A stretch of 64,000 nucleotides of DNA from Vespa crabro (lineage: Eukaryota; Arthropoda; Insecta; Hymenoptera; Vespidae): positions 667,501 through 731,500 of the forward strand of contig NC_060956.1 in assembly GCF_910589235.1 (NCBI RefSeq). The letters are read 5' to 3'. The translations under genes and the position numbers were made by a program. This document shows, piece after piece, positions 26,670 through 37,340 of this stretch. How positions within the stretch are numbered: the first letter of the stretch is position 1; every line of letters starts with the position of its first letter. Under the pieces are notes generated by a model. It was not told where the DNA came from and searched no databases. It was given only the letters and a program-made list of their open reading frames with translations.

Positions 26670-26916
26670 TTATATGGGGTAGAAGAACGTGTGAAAGGTG
26701 GTAGTACGGGATACTACGTTGGGCGTCCACAAGAAATGCCGTCGATACGTGTATCGAGTTTTTGCACGACAGCCGTGGTACGCCAGGCAACAGAAAAATT
26801 CGTGCTCAGATATAAAACATCTACAATCAATTCTTTATTTCTACGGACTCGAGACGTATTAGAACATATAATTCAATCTCAAACGAATTCGGCTTAACCT
26901 TATTTTACATCTCCCC

Positions 26917-26952
<36 letters not shown>

Positions 26953-27643
26953 TTTTCTCTTTTCCATGCTCCCTTTTTTCTCTCTCCCTCTATTCCATCT
27001 ATCTCTGTTGTTACCGTTCCCCTCTTTCTCTACTTTCAACTGCTCTCGAGATTGAGATGGAACATGACAAAAGGTGGCATCACTGGGGACGTGTTGGAAG
27101 GCACCGACGAGACTGTACTGATTGATATGACGCCATTTTACTAACCTTTTCGGCGCGGTTCGTGGTTGATCACGGATAGTACTACGCTTTGTATCATCGT
27201 TTACGAGCGTTATCGTAATATCCGCGTACAGTCGATCGCACACATTTCTACGAGGAAAAACACGAAGAACGAATTTGAATAGGTCTGTGCCGAGAAGTGG
27301 ATAGAGTCCGGGTTAGTGATTCCGAGTTGAGCTCTTTACACGCAATAAAAAGTCGCGCCGTTCCTTTGCCATTCGATCTCGCCGACCGGCCACGCTCGGA
27401 CTCTACGGCATTGTCTCCTCGGAACACGTCGTTAAAACATAACGTTGATGTACTTCATCTTTGACGCGACTTCGATCGCTCTTTCGTCTCTGAAGACGGG
27501 CCAAGGAGGGAAAATCAAAGTATGCAGGATCATCACGTATGAGACTTCATAATGTTTTCATCCAAGATATTGTACGAGATAGAGTTTACGTATTTTGGAG
27601 TAAACATTTGCGTTCTTAAATTAATGCAGGTACGGATCTTCAG

Positions 27644-27645
27644 AT

Positions 27646-27705
<60 letters not shown>
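27644..27705. repeat. (TA)n microsatellite
   Basis: About 60 bases of TA with one AC interruption, starting about 15 bases past the inferred leader-exon donor of the MEP-1-like gene. Confidence 0.95.
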
Positions 27706-27707
<2 letters not shown>

Positions 27708-28189
27708 TTTTCCTTTTCTTCTACTATTTAAGTTGTATTTTGTAATCGATTAATCGAAATAAATTCTTCATTATGTTCTAAAAGTAATTATCAAGCGTAT
27801 TAATTTATGTCTTGAATTGAAGAATAATTATCTAAGAATCTTATTAAATATTACGATGAATTTGTAAGTGCATTAATGTTAAGCTTTACACGATATATAT
27901 TTCATCCTATGATGAAATAATCTTCTTCCTATATAACGTTACATTAACTTCTTCTAGATCGACAATTTTATTAAGGAAATATTTCATTAGGAAAAAAAAA
28001 GAAAAAAAAAAAAATAAGTAGAAAGAATGAGGTTATGTATTTAATATTATTTGCATTCTTGGATAATTTAATGTACAGATAAAAATAATAATTTTTGGTC
28101 ATTTTCTTTCGTTATCTACATACTATTGTTAATAATTACTTAATTAATATTTGTGTATATTTCTCTAACCTTTTTTTTTTTTTTTTTAT

Positions 28190-28203
28190 GTACATGTATA
28201 CAT

Positions 28204-28237
<34 letters not shown>

Positions 28238-28248
28238 GCATATACATA
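28190..28248. repeat. (ACATAT)n hexanucleotide repeat
   Basis: Tandem ACATAT units with slight variation, ending about 60 bases before the acceptor of the MEP-1-like coding exon. Confidence 0.92.
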
Positions 28249-28336
28249 AAGGATGACATCAGAAAGATTTTCCATAAAAGTTAAAAGATTTTATTATTAT
28301 ATTTCAGGTAACATTGTTCTAGCAGTCTGCATTATT

Positions 28337-31300
28337 ATGGAAGATGAAGATGGTGAGAGTAAAATTATGGACATGTGGAGCATTTTGGGAGATCAACAGC
28401 TCAAAGATCCAACATTTGGCAATACTCTAAAACATTCTGTTGATAACGTGTATATCGATACGATCGAAGAAGGGAAACGAATAAATAGATATAATTCAGT
28501 AACTCCTAAAGATTCACCAAGTAGGAATACTGGATCGAAAATTGTATTCAAAGGTTTTAAAAAACGTATCTTGGCTCAAGCTCAGGAGATACAATCGGTT
28601 GCTTCTAAAAACTTTTCTCAAGAGCAAATATCCCATTCTAATGTATCAGGAAAAATTAATAAAGAAAAAAGAAGCGAAAGTAAAAGGGGGAAGATAACAG
28701 AGTATGCTCAATATTTGGGACTTCAACCTTCTTCAAAGTTAAAGTGTTCTAAGTGTCATTCTTCTACAAATTCTACTTTCACGAATTTAAAGCAAAGTCA
28801 GTGCGTGTGTAATACTGCCATGGCACCGATGCAAGGATTACCGAGCACGTCTGAAACATCCTCTCAATCACATGCTGCTAACTTTAAAATTACAAGGAAA
28901 GTATATTTGTGCGCAGCTTGTGGTACTTATTTTGAAAATTGGAATTTGTTTTTACATATGAGGGATATACATAAACGCCATATATGTCTGTTTTGTCTAG
29001 GAATGTTTGGACAAGCAGAAAGATTATCTTATCATTTATCTAAGAAACATAGTGTACCAGAAATGGGATTTAACTCTGTTGAAGACTTTTACAGTGCTTT
29101 CAAAGGATCATGTTATTTGGTTTGTTGCACTTGCGAAAAGATGTTCTCTGAAACAGATAATTTCTATAACCATTTTTGTTCTCCCCCGACTAAACAGGAA
29201 GCTTCTACAACTGTCTGCTCTTTATGTCAAACAGGCTCGCATGCAAATACTTGTGCTCTAGCAGTTGAATCTAATAAAGAAGCAGATCCTGTGGTACCTG
29301 TTACGACGACTGTACAAACAGGAACGGTATCAACGTTTGTCGTTGAGAAACCAGCAAATGGTAATAACAAAGGAACGTCAAGAAAAGTAATTAAAAATAA
29401 TAGGAATAAACATGGGGAGGATAGTATATCTAATTCTTGTCAGCAACATGCGAAAAAGGTTAATGCAAAAGCACTTACTTCACAATCTAATGAAAATAAA
29501 CTTTCCTCAGATACAGTGATTAGAGATGGAAATATACAAGATGAGATTAATGTAACCAGGGATACGGTGTCAGAAACGATAATGGAGGTATCCAAATGTA
29601 TTGACGATTCCCGTAGCAATGAAGTAGAGCAAAAAGAAGATCATACATCTTCTATAGTAAAAGCATCTCCAGAGAATTCTTTAATTCAAAATAATAATGA
29701 AATTGAACCCTATGATAGTGTGACTCAAACTATTATGGAGGTTTCACGTTGTACAAATGATACTGAGGAGGACGAAGATATACCAAAAGAAAATAAAACT
29801 GATGCAATGATATTATTTGATGCAGACATAACTAGTAATGGAAAATCACAGACTGAAAATAAATGTAATAAAATGGATAGCATTCCTTTAGAAACCACGA
29901 CAAATGAAGAATTACACGAAATTAATTCTGAGCATCAAATAAGAAAAGATATGGATCTAGCGGAGAAAGATGAAAAGGTAGAAGAAATATCTAAAACAAA
30001 GTTTGACTTAGAGTCTCACTCATCGTCGAGTCCTGTTCATAGTCCAATTAGTCGATCGTTATTTAGTCCCCAACATGAATCACAGCAAGATCTTCAACCA
30101 AAGGAAGAATATCCCGACGATGGTAGTAAACATGTTGAGGCTGCACCGCCTACAGAATCTCAAACGTCAGTTTCGTTTAATACTGCCCCAGCGTCTGACA
30201 GAAGTTTAGTAATTAAAATTTGTACAAATAAGAATTCGCAATTTTCTGTAAGTTCGACGGGAAATGTAGAAACTCATAATATTAGTAGAGATTCCGAAGA
30301 GAATAACAATGCAGAAGAATCAACATCAGAAGAGAAGCTCTTAAGTCTAACACAGAAGGATAAGGATAATGTAGAAAGTAATCAAATAAACGAAGCCGAT
30401 AGTGATTCCGATAGCTATAAATTAGCTGTAATAGATAGTAATGCGGAAGATGATATTAATGAATTAGATCAATCTGAGGATATAGCGGCGAAACCTAAAT
30501 CAAGCATGGAAATGAAAGAAAATGCGAGTGTTCACGAAGAGAAAGAGGAATTCGGTATAGGTGAAAATGCGAATGGTGAATTTAGCACAACAGAACCGTA
30601 TAATGATGTGAAAAAAGATGCCATAAATTGTGCTCCAGAATTAGCATCCCAGCCGAGCGACGGTATAGTTTTAGCTGGAGAAGATGTCCCACCTATAGAT
30701 CTTAATGTCGAAGGTACATTAGATAGTACAGAGATAGAAGACTTATTGAAAAAATGTATAGAAGCAGCTAGTCCGTTTTGTGTCTACTGCAATCACGCAC
30801 GCCATATAGCTGTAAATGGAAAACAATTAGGATTACATATGCTTTCTGAGCATAAATTTCATCCACAGCATCCGGCTATAATTATACAACCGGAACAATT
30901 TACGGTAAGAGTTAAAAAGTCTCTGGAGGAACTCGAAACGAATTACTTCAATCTCGATACGTACAGCAGCACAAATGGTACCTATAATATTCAAACTGTT
31001 AGGACATATGAATGTTTTCACTGTAGATATAATTCTGCAATACACAAAGAACTATATACTCACCATCGAAAAATGCATCAAAAGACAATTTTAATTTGTA
31101 TAATGTGTAAATCAACGTTTTATAGTTACAGTGAATTGTTATGTCATTTATGTCCAGGCGTATATTCTCCGAATATAAATGTAAAGTATAGATGTTGTCT
31201 TTGTTCTATTAGTAGTCTTCCATCTGCATTCAGATTAATGGTACATTTACGAAAGAGTCATCATGCTTGCGACGTATGCTTGGAGACTACTGGAAATCAA

Positions 31301-33811
31301 CAACGATTGTCGAATCACGTATGGAAGCACAAGCTTCATCATTTGTGTTATCGATGCGGCATCGCGTACAGGAACAAGCCCGATATTACGAAACACCTTT
31401 TCTGGAAGCACGGCACCGAAAGTGTTCTATGTAAAAAATGTTTACAAAAGAAATGGCCGCATATTTATCATTTCTGTATCCCACCTACGGCTTTCGTTTG
31501 CGAAGAATGTGGTTCCAGCTTTAGTCGCGCAGTAGCGCTAAAAGTTCATAAAAGATTACATTCGGGAGATCAACCGTACTCTTGTAGCGAATGCTCCGAA
31601 CGTTTCATCTCACAAAGGCTCTTGACTAAACACGAAGAAAGTCATAAAGAGCCACCACCCGTAGACGTTTGCACGGTAGATGCGACGAACAATCAGCTTT
31701 CGATTGTCGATGAGAAATCTGATAAAGATAAAACGAATACCGTGGATCACTTAGCGTTGAGCACCTCGGAAGGTACAAAAGATGTTAAGGAGACTGTAAA
31801 AAAGGTGGTAGATGTTTATGATTTGCCACCGCTCAATTTATCCTCCGATAGCGAGAGCGAAACCGAAGAAGCGAAGGACGATGTCAAGAAGAATGAGGAA
31901 AGCGCGGAGAAAAATGAGGTAACCTCCGAGCGAGGTAACACGGAGGAAACGGTGTCACCTTTAATATCCGCTAAAGCAGCATCACCGTTACAAGCTAATG
32001 ATAATATAGCAGATGAAGAGGAAAACGAAGAGGAAAAGAAACAAGAAGCGAAAATAATGGATGGCATTTGGGATAATTTTAAATCATATACGGCCAGCTT
32101 GGAGATGCAGGAATCGGTCAATCTTTCCAACAAAGAACCCGAACCTGAAATAGACGTTGCATTTTTGAGGAGTATAGTTTTGGCCGATCACGATTATTGC
32201 GTCGTATGGTCGGAGAAAGAAAAAAATACCGAAGCCGTAGCTAAAGAAGATGAGAAAGGAACGGGTAACGTCGATTTCTCTGATTACACCAACAACAAGC
32301 TACAAAGAAGCCCATCCGCTGGTAGTTTAGCACAAAATACTGGCTGTGAGAGCGATGTAAATAAGAAAAAAGGGAAGAGTCCTAAGAAGAAGAAACAAAA
32401 TGGTAGTACATCTTCGAGCGATTCTTCTAGCGAAAGCGACTCGAGCAGCTGTTCCTGCGGTACCAATTGTAGTTGTAGTAGCTCGTCGTCCGGTAGTTCC
32501 TCGAGTTCCAGTAGTAGCTCCGATTCCGATAGTTCTGCGTCGGAAAGTTCTCCCCGTAAATCGTCCAATCGTAAAGAACGTAAGAAGGAAAAGGAAGTTG
32601 ATCAGAAGAATCAACCTGGTGCCGCAGAAAATGAAAATAAGGAAGCACCGATCGAAGTGGACAATGTAACCGACGTACCCATCGAACCGATTTCCCTTCC
32701 CAAACCATTGTTAAGGGAATCGGATTTAGAAACGGACGAGACCCTAACGGACGAGGACTTTTATGACGAGCATCCGCAGCAACTTGCTAATAAATTATTG
32801 GCAGAAAAGAGAAATCAGCTGTTGTTGCTTGCAGCCGTTGCACCAGCTTCGACGGAATCGGGAATTCCATTGAACAACGGTATAACGGACGAAAGTTGTG
32901 TTACTCCATCGCCCAATCCAACGCCCAGCGTCGAGGATCAACCGCAGCAACAAAAAAAGAAAGTAAAAACGAAAAAACGTAAACGGGGCGAGAGGGGTAA
33001 GCAACGCGTCGTTACTACTCCAATGGTGGAATCATTGAAGCTTAACATTCCTAAAGCGTATTATCAGAAGAATTCAAACTTCTCCGTCTCCTCGGCAACG
33101 ATGATCGGCCATCATCAACATCATCAGCTTGGTAGATCGTCGACGCCGAATCTTATCACGAACGATATTCAAACGGCTGTAACGGCGGTCGAATCTCATC
33201 CTCATACAAATCAGAATATCGGTGGTAGCGGTTCCGAAACGGAGAACAAAAGATCATCGAAGAGGAAACGTATACCAAAGCGTTTTTATGGCGACTCCAG
33301 CGACGAGGAGACGGAGAAGCAGCCGACAATGAAATGGAGGAAGGTCGTCGAGGCACCGTCTTTCGTACCTGCACCGAATCCCAAGCCTCTACAGCAACGA
33401 TTATCTTTTGGTGGAAAGACTGTGGCTTATAGGTCGAATGTCGTTGAGACTCATACCGAATCGCTTTTGAACGTGACGGCAACATCCGCGACGGAGTCCG
33501 AGGGACCGGCAGATAGTAGTAGCGAATCCAGTGGTTCCGATGTTGAAATGTCGATTCAACAGCAATCGCAGAGCCACGTTTCGGAGAGCAACCCACCGAT
33601 TACAGAGCGTCCAGTTAATCTATATTGTTACTGTCAATGTCCCTACGACGAGGTATCCGAAATGATCGCTTGCGACGGCGAGGACTGTCGCATCGAGTGG
33701 TTTCATTTCGAGTGTGTCGGCATTATGGTGCCACCTAAGGGCAAGTGGTATTGTCCAGACTGTAGGAAAAAGCATGGTATTGTGCAAAATAGAGAAGACT
33801 ATTTCGATTGA
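28337..33811 (+). CDS. MEP-1: C2H2 and PHD zinc-finger protein, probably MEP-1
   Basis: A single 5.5-kb coding exon for 1,824 residues. The frame is open further upstream, but a TATTTCAG acceptor ends at 28307 and the first Met after it starts MEDEDGES. Two C2H2 fingers lie near residues 189-245. A long acidic, Ser/Glu-rich disordered segment follows. A block of about seven atypical and classical C2H2 fingers spans roughly residues 810-1110, ending in FVCEECG and YSCSECS fingers. A basic and Ser-rich tract (near 1375-1420) precedes a C-terminal ING-type PHD finger (about 1760-1815; CYCQCPYDE, EWFHFECV, KWYCPDC), a class that reads histone H3K4 methylation. Finger layout suggests MEP-1, a Mi-2 partner in fly repressor complexes. 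The family assignment is from memory of the finger block; the zinc-finger/PHD architecture itself is certain. Confidence 0.72.
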   Translation: MEDEDGESKIMDMWSILGDQQLKDPTFGNTLKHSVDNVYIDTIEEGKRINRYNSVTPKDSPSRNTGSKIVFKGFKKRILAQAQEIQSVASKNFSQEQISHSNVSGKINKEKRSESKRGKITEYAQYLGLQPSSKLKCSKCHSSTNSTFTNLKQSQCVCNTAMAPMQGLPSTSETSSQSHAANFKITRKVYLCAACGTYFENWNLFLHMRDIHKRHICLFCLGMFGQAERLSYHLSKKHSVPEMGFNSVEDFYSAFKGSCYLVCCTCEKMFSETDNFYNHFCSPPTKQEASTTVCSLCQTGSHANTCALAVESNKEADPVVPVTTTVQTGTVSTFVVEKPANGNNKGTSRKVIKNNRNKHGEDSISNSCQQHAKKVNAKALTSQSNENKLSSDTVIRDGNIQDEINVTRDTVSETIMEVSKCIDDSRSNEVEQKEDHTSSIVKASPENSLIQNNNEIEPYDSVTQTIMEVSRCTNDTEEDEDIPKENKTDAMILFDADITSNGKSQTENKCNKMDSIPLETTTNEELHEINSEHQIRKDMDLAEKDEKVEEISKTKFDLESHSSSSPVHSPISRSLFSPQHESQQDLQPKEEYPDDGSKHVEAAPPTESQTSVSFNTAPASDRSLVIKICTNKNSQFSVSSTGNVETHNISRDSEENNNAEESTSEEKLLSLTQKDKDNVESNQINEADSDSDSYKLAVIDSNAEDDINELDQSEDIAAKPKSSMEMKENASVHEEKEEFGIGENANGEFSTTEPYNDVKKDAINCAPELASQPSDGIVLAGEDVPPIDLNVEGTLDSTEIEDLLKKCIEAASPFCVYCNHARHIAVNGKQLGLHMLSEHKFHPQHPAIIIQPEQFTVRVKKSLEELETNYFNLDTYSSTNGTYNIQTVRTYECFHCRYNSAIHKELYTHHRKMHQKTILICIMCKSTFYSYSELLCHLCPGVYSPNINVKYRCCLCSISSLPSAFRLMVHLRKSHHACDVCLETTGNQQRLSNHVWKHKLHHLCYRCGIAYRNKPDITKHLFWKHGTESVLCKKCLQKKWPHIYHFCIPPTAFVCEECGSSFSRAVALKVHKRLHSGDQPYSCSECSERFISQRLLTKHEESHKEPPPVDVCTVDATNNQLSIVDEKSDKDKTNTVDHLALSTSEGTKDVKETVKKVVDVYDLPPLNLSSDSESETEEAKDDVKKNEESAEKNEVTSERGNTEETVSPLISAKAASPLQANDNIADEEENEEEKKQEAKIMDGIWDNFKSYTASLEMQESVNLSNKEPEPEIDVAFLRSIVLADHDYCVVWSEKEKNTEAVAKEDEKGTGNVDFSDYTNNKLQRSPSAGSLAQNTGCESDVNKKKGKSPKKKKQNGSTSSSDSSSESDSSSCSCGTNCSCSSSSSGSSSSSSSSSDSDSSASESSPRKSSNRKERKKEKEVDQKNQPGAAENENKEAPIEVDNVTDVPIEPISLPKPLLRESDLETDETLTDEDFYDEHPQQLANKLLAEKRNQLLLLAAVAPASTESGIPLNNGITDESCVTPSPNPTPSVEDQPQQQKKKVKTKKRKRGERGKQRVVTTPMVESLKLNIPKAYYQKNSNFSVSSATMIGHHQHHQLGRSSTPNLITNDIQTAVTAVESHPHTNQNIGGSGSETENKRSSKRKRIPKRFYGDSSDEETEKQPTMKWRKVVEAPSFVPAPNPKPLQQRLSFGGKTVAYRSNVVETHTESLLNVTATSATESEGPADSSSESSGSDVEMSIQQQSQSHVSESNPPITERPVNLYCYCQCPYDEVSEMIACDGEDCRIEWFHFECVGIMVPPKGKWYCPDCRKKHGIVQNREDYFD

Positions 33812-35497
33812 TAACGATAGACGGTGCCTGCTTCGATCTTCTAAGGATAGCATGGATATTGTGAGTGACCGTTTTAAATCTTAATACCAAGCTCACTTAA
33901 AATTAAGTTTAGACGTACTCATAGCGTTTACCTTTCTTTCTTCTTGGTAAAAAAAAAAAGAAAAAAAACAAAAAAACAAAAAAACAAAAAATGATATACG
34001 CTGTTCCATGTTGATATTTTTCTTAAGCCAATAACAAGAATGTTTGTATATAATTGTAAATATGCCCTAGAGTTTATAACAATGAAATAAGGTTTTTTGT
34101 GTACATTTGTTTGTACTTCTTTTAACGATGAAATGCCGTGTATAGACTTCAATTTAGATGATAGGCGGTGTGTAACATCGGTTTTTAGGACTGTAGACTG
34201 CATTGCGCCAGGGATGCAAAATTTCTTGAATGTGAAGAGAGAGAGAGAGAGAGAGAGAGAGAGCACGCGCGCGAGAGTGGGGAGGGCTGTGTTTTATGAA
34301 TTCAATTTACAGTTGCGCCCGATCCGACAGTCGGCACTGCTGGCGGTGTCCATGCCTCCATTGTACGAACAATCGTTTAACCATGTGCTTGACTATTGGT
34401 TTTTGATGAAACGTTGAACCTCGGTTGTGAAGTCGGGATATTGATACGAATCACGGTCCATTTTATAGCTGGAATAGCTTCAATTTTATAATTTAATGTG
34501 TTAAGTTTCTTTGATGTTATTTACTTAACGCGTTAACGTTGAAAAGAAATAGATGCTCTCGTCGTCTAAAATTTGTTGATCTTACTTTTTCTCTTATAGT
34601 TTCTTCACGCTTTTAGAAAAAAAAAAAAAAAAAATATGGTTCATAAAACAAATGGGTCTTTCGTTATTTCTAGTCTATCGCGTAACGCGTTGTATGGAGA
34701 GAGAAAAGAAAAAAAAAAGAAAAAAAAAAAAAGAAAAAAGATAGGAAAAAAGATGTTCTTCATTACAGATATGGATGACACTGCAATTATACACCTTGCT
34801 ACGCTAATTCAGCGCTTCAAAAGTTATTGGGCCTATTATCAACATTGTTTCTCTTACAGATTGCGGATCCATTCGCAATGGCATAATCCTGATTAATGCA
34901 TATTCCATTTAAATTAGAAATGTGTAAATGACATACCGCTGGCACTGCGTTGCTATAGGTGTCGAGATCAAATGAACAAATAAAACAATACTTACAGTTA
35001 GAACTATCGTAGCTCAGATAAGGAAATTGCGTTCCTAATGGGACAAGCGGTGTAATAATTAGTCGCATAAGATGGCACAAGACATACGACTGCTGATCGT
35101 GTAATATCATGCAGCACATTGTTAGTATATAATTTTTAATAAATTTCTGCCTATACTTCTTTAAGTCCATTTCATAAAGTTATTCTTGAAATCTGCCGCA
35201 TTAATGCCTGGATGTATTATCGCTTTTATCGTAGCTTTTGAAAACATTTCGGATTAATGTTAATTAAAATATCTCAATTTTTTCTTTCTTATTAACACAA
35301 AAAAATTAACTTGATAATTCAAAGTGAAGTGACTTTAACTCATAACGAAATTATCCGAAATAAATACTATTAAAAATATGTTTAGATCATTGATCAGTAT
35401 TATGAAATGGATATAGAAGAAAGGGATAGTTCTTCTATTGTCATTGAAAATGTTTCAGTTTTACAAATTTTAATCTCGTACATATTTTTAATAAGAT

Positions 35498-35528
<31 letters not shown>

Positions 35529-35756
35529 CTTTGATCATATACTGCGCTTATTTTGATTGCAAATTTAAATATTTTTATTAATGAAAATCTTTCAAATAGT
35601 GCAATCGTCCTTTCCTCTCTTTCTCCCCGTAAAATTAATTGAAACATGTAACGCAAGATAGACACGGTTTTTCCATCATTTCTTTATTATCTTAGATAAC
35701 TTTCATAATGTATATAAAAATTGAGTAAAAAAATTGTATCGGCAGTGCGGCAAACA
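33812..35756. other. Intergenic region between convergent MEP-1-like gene and CFAP251
   Basis: Probable 3' UTR of the plus-strand gene followed by AT-rich DNA. Contains A-rich runs near 33.95-33.99, 34.62 and 34.71 kb, a (GA)n tract at about 34236-34263, and a poly-A run near 35502-35528. No convincing coding sequence. Confidence 0.65.
34236..34263. repeat. (GA)n microsatellite
   Basis: Short GA tract followed by a CGCGCG run, in the probable 3' flank of the MEP-1-like gene. Confidence 0.9.
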
Positions 35757-36977
35757 TCACGTAATTTTATTCTCAGCCCTCATCTTCTCCAACAAATCAA
35801 CACCCAAAATAACCGTGACAAAATCTTTGTAAGATATCCTCTGTATCATAAAATAATAATACATTAATTTTCGAAAGCCTATTTAATAGCGTTTGATTCA
35901 TATAAGTCAGTACAATTGTTACTCTTACCGATGGTAGAAAATCGAAATTTATAGATGTAGATATTTGTCCTTTTGAATCTGCAAAATGTTCTATATTGGC
36001 ATCCTCCGAAGGGATAAGCAGTTTTAGGTATGTATATGCTTCTTCTAATGTCAGTGGTTCACCTTTCAATGAAGTCGTAATTCAAGTTATAGGAAAAAAT
36101 ACAATGAAATTAAAATTACTAACCGAGAAGTTTCTTATCTTCCAAGATATTATTCTCTGGGTATGTACCAAATAAGATATTCATAAATTGATCTCGAGTT
36201 AATATTAAATCTTCGTCATTACTCAAGTCTTTTTCGCAGAAACTTGCGAAAGCTTTTTTCATTTCTTTCATAGAATATCCAAATACAGGCCGATGATTGA
36301 TGTAAAGTTTAACAAAATCTTCGAAAGTAATTTCCTCCAATAATTGTCCCGTTTCCGCATAATTCCTATAGGATACTTCACGCATAATGTTTTCCAGCTA
36401 AAAGATTTAAGACATAATTATCTTCAAATAATTGTGCTTAAAGTATAGATAAATGTTAATTGTTAAGTAATATAAATCAACGCTTAATCGTACTTCTTTG
36501 TTACTAGGGAAATAACCAACGGCTCGCATTAAATTTGGTATTTGTTTAATAGAAGCCATATCAGAAATCTTTCTTGTTTCGATAGTATTTTCTCCTTGTT
36601 GTAAAATCTGTGCGTAGTAGAATAAATCTTGCATTTCGTTAAATAACCACCCATTTTTACCACCTTTTATGAAACTACAAAATGGAGACAATCCTTCTCC
36701 TCCTAAGCGTTTCATTATATTTACTGATCTATAACAAACATATACTCTAGTCTTTTTATATTTTTAATAATATGTAAATTTTTTCTTTGAAGATTTGACG
36801 AGGTGCTTTGAAGTATAGTTAAGTTTTTCTACAAACCTGAATTTTATCTTCCACATTAAAACACAAGAATCTCTATATCCCATAGTAAATAAGATACTGT
36901 TTTTACAATCCACAGCGAATCCAGTGATCTAATGTGCTTATATTCTTTTTAATAAAAGTTTGTACAATAAAAAAAAA

Positions 36978-37008
<31 letters not shown>

Positions 37009-37309
37009 AATAATAAAATACCTGACGCGGATGTCCAGTAAGTCCTATGTTTGTATAAGGATTGCCATCTAAAGGAAGAATTTGTAGACCTATTTCTTTA
37101 TCAGTTGAAAATACCATATAGATGTTATTATTTTCTTTTGTTAATATCTGGAAACGAAAAATTATAATGATATGATCAATGAAAATCCCATAGTGTCAGA
37201 TACTTTAAAACGTTGTACAGGCGTCCCAAATGTTGCGTTCACATAAGTTCCACGAATCATCCTTATTATATCATTTAATAATTTGTACTTGTACTGAAAT
37301 TGTAAAATA

Positions 37310-37340
<31 letters not shown>

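Larger units (their letters stand above)
25742..28336. promoter_or_regulatory. Divergent promoter region between Caf1-55 and the MEP-1-like gene
   Basis: About 2.6 kb separates two divergent start codons. Low-complexity A/T runs lie at 26.26-26.32 and 26.45 kb. A CTCF-like site is at 26656-26669. A GC-richer block at about 27.0-27.6 kb ends in a consensus donor (CAG|GTACGG, exon end 27629) that probably marks the 5' UTR exon of the plus-strand gene, spliced to the acceptor before 28308. A long (TA)n tract and an (ACATAT)n tract sit inside that inferred leader intron. Confidence 0.5.

Noticed and set aside
26691..26897. 68-residue open frame on the plus strand between Caf1-55 and the MEP-1-like gene
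   Set aside because: No known motif, no clear splice context and located in a promoter region; kept out for lack of support.
28253..28336. Upstream extension of the MEP-1-like frame
   Set aside because: A good TATTTCAG acceptor lies inside it, ending at 28307, so the 28 extra residues are most likely intron sequence.
32284..33004. Antisense and out-of-frame open frames inside the MEP-1-like exon
   Set aside because: They mirror the Ser/Asp/Glu-rich codons of the real gene.
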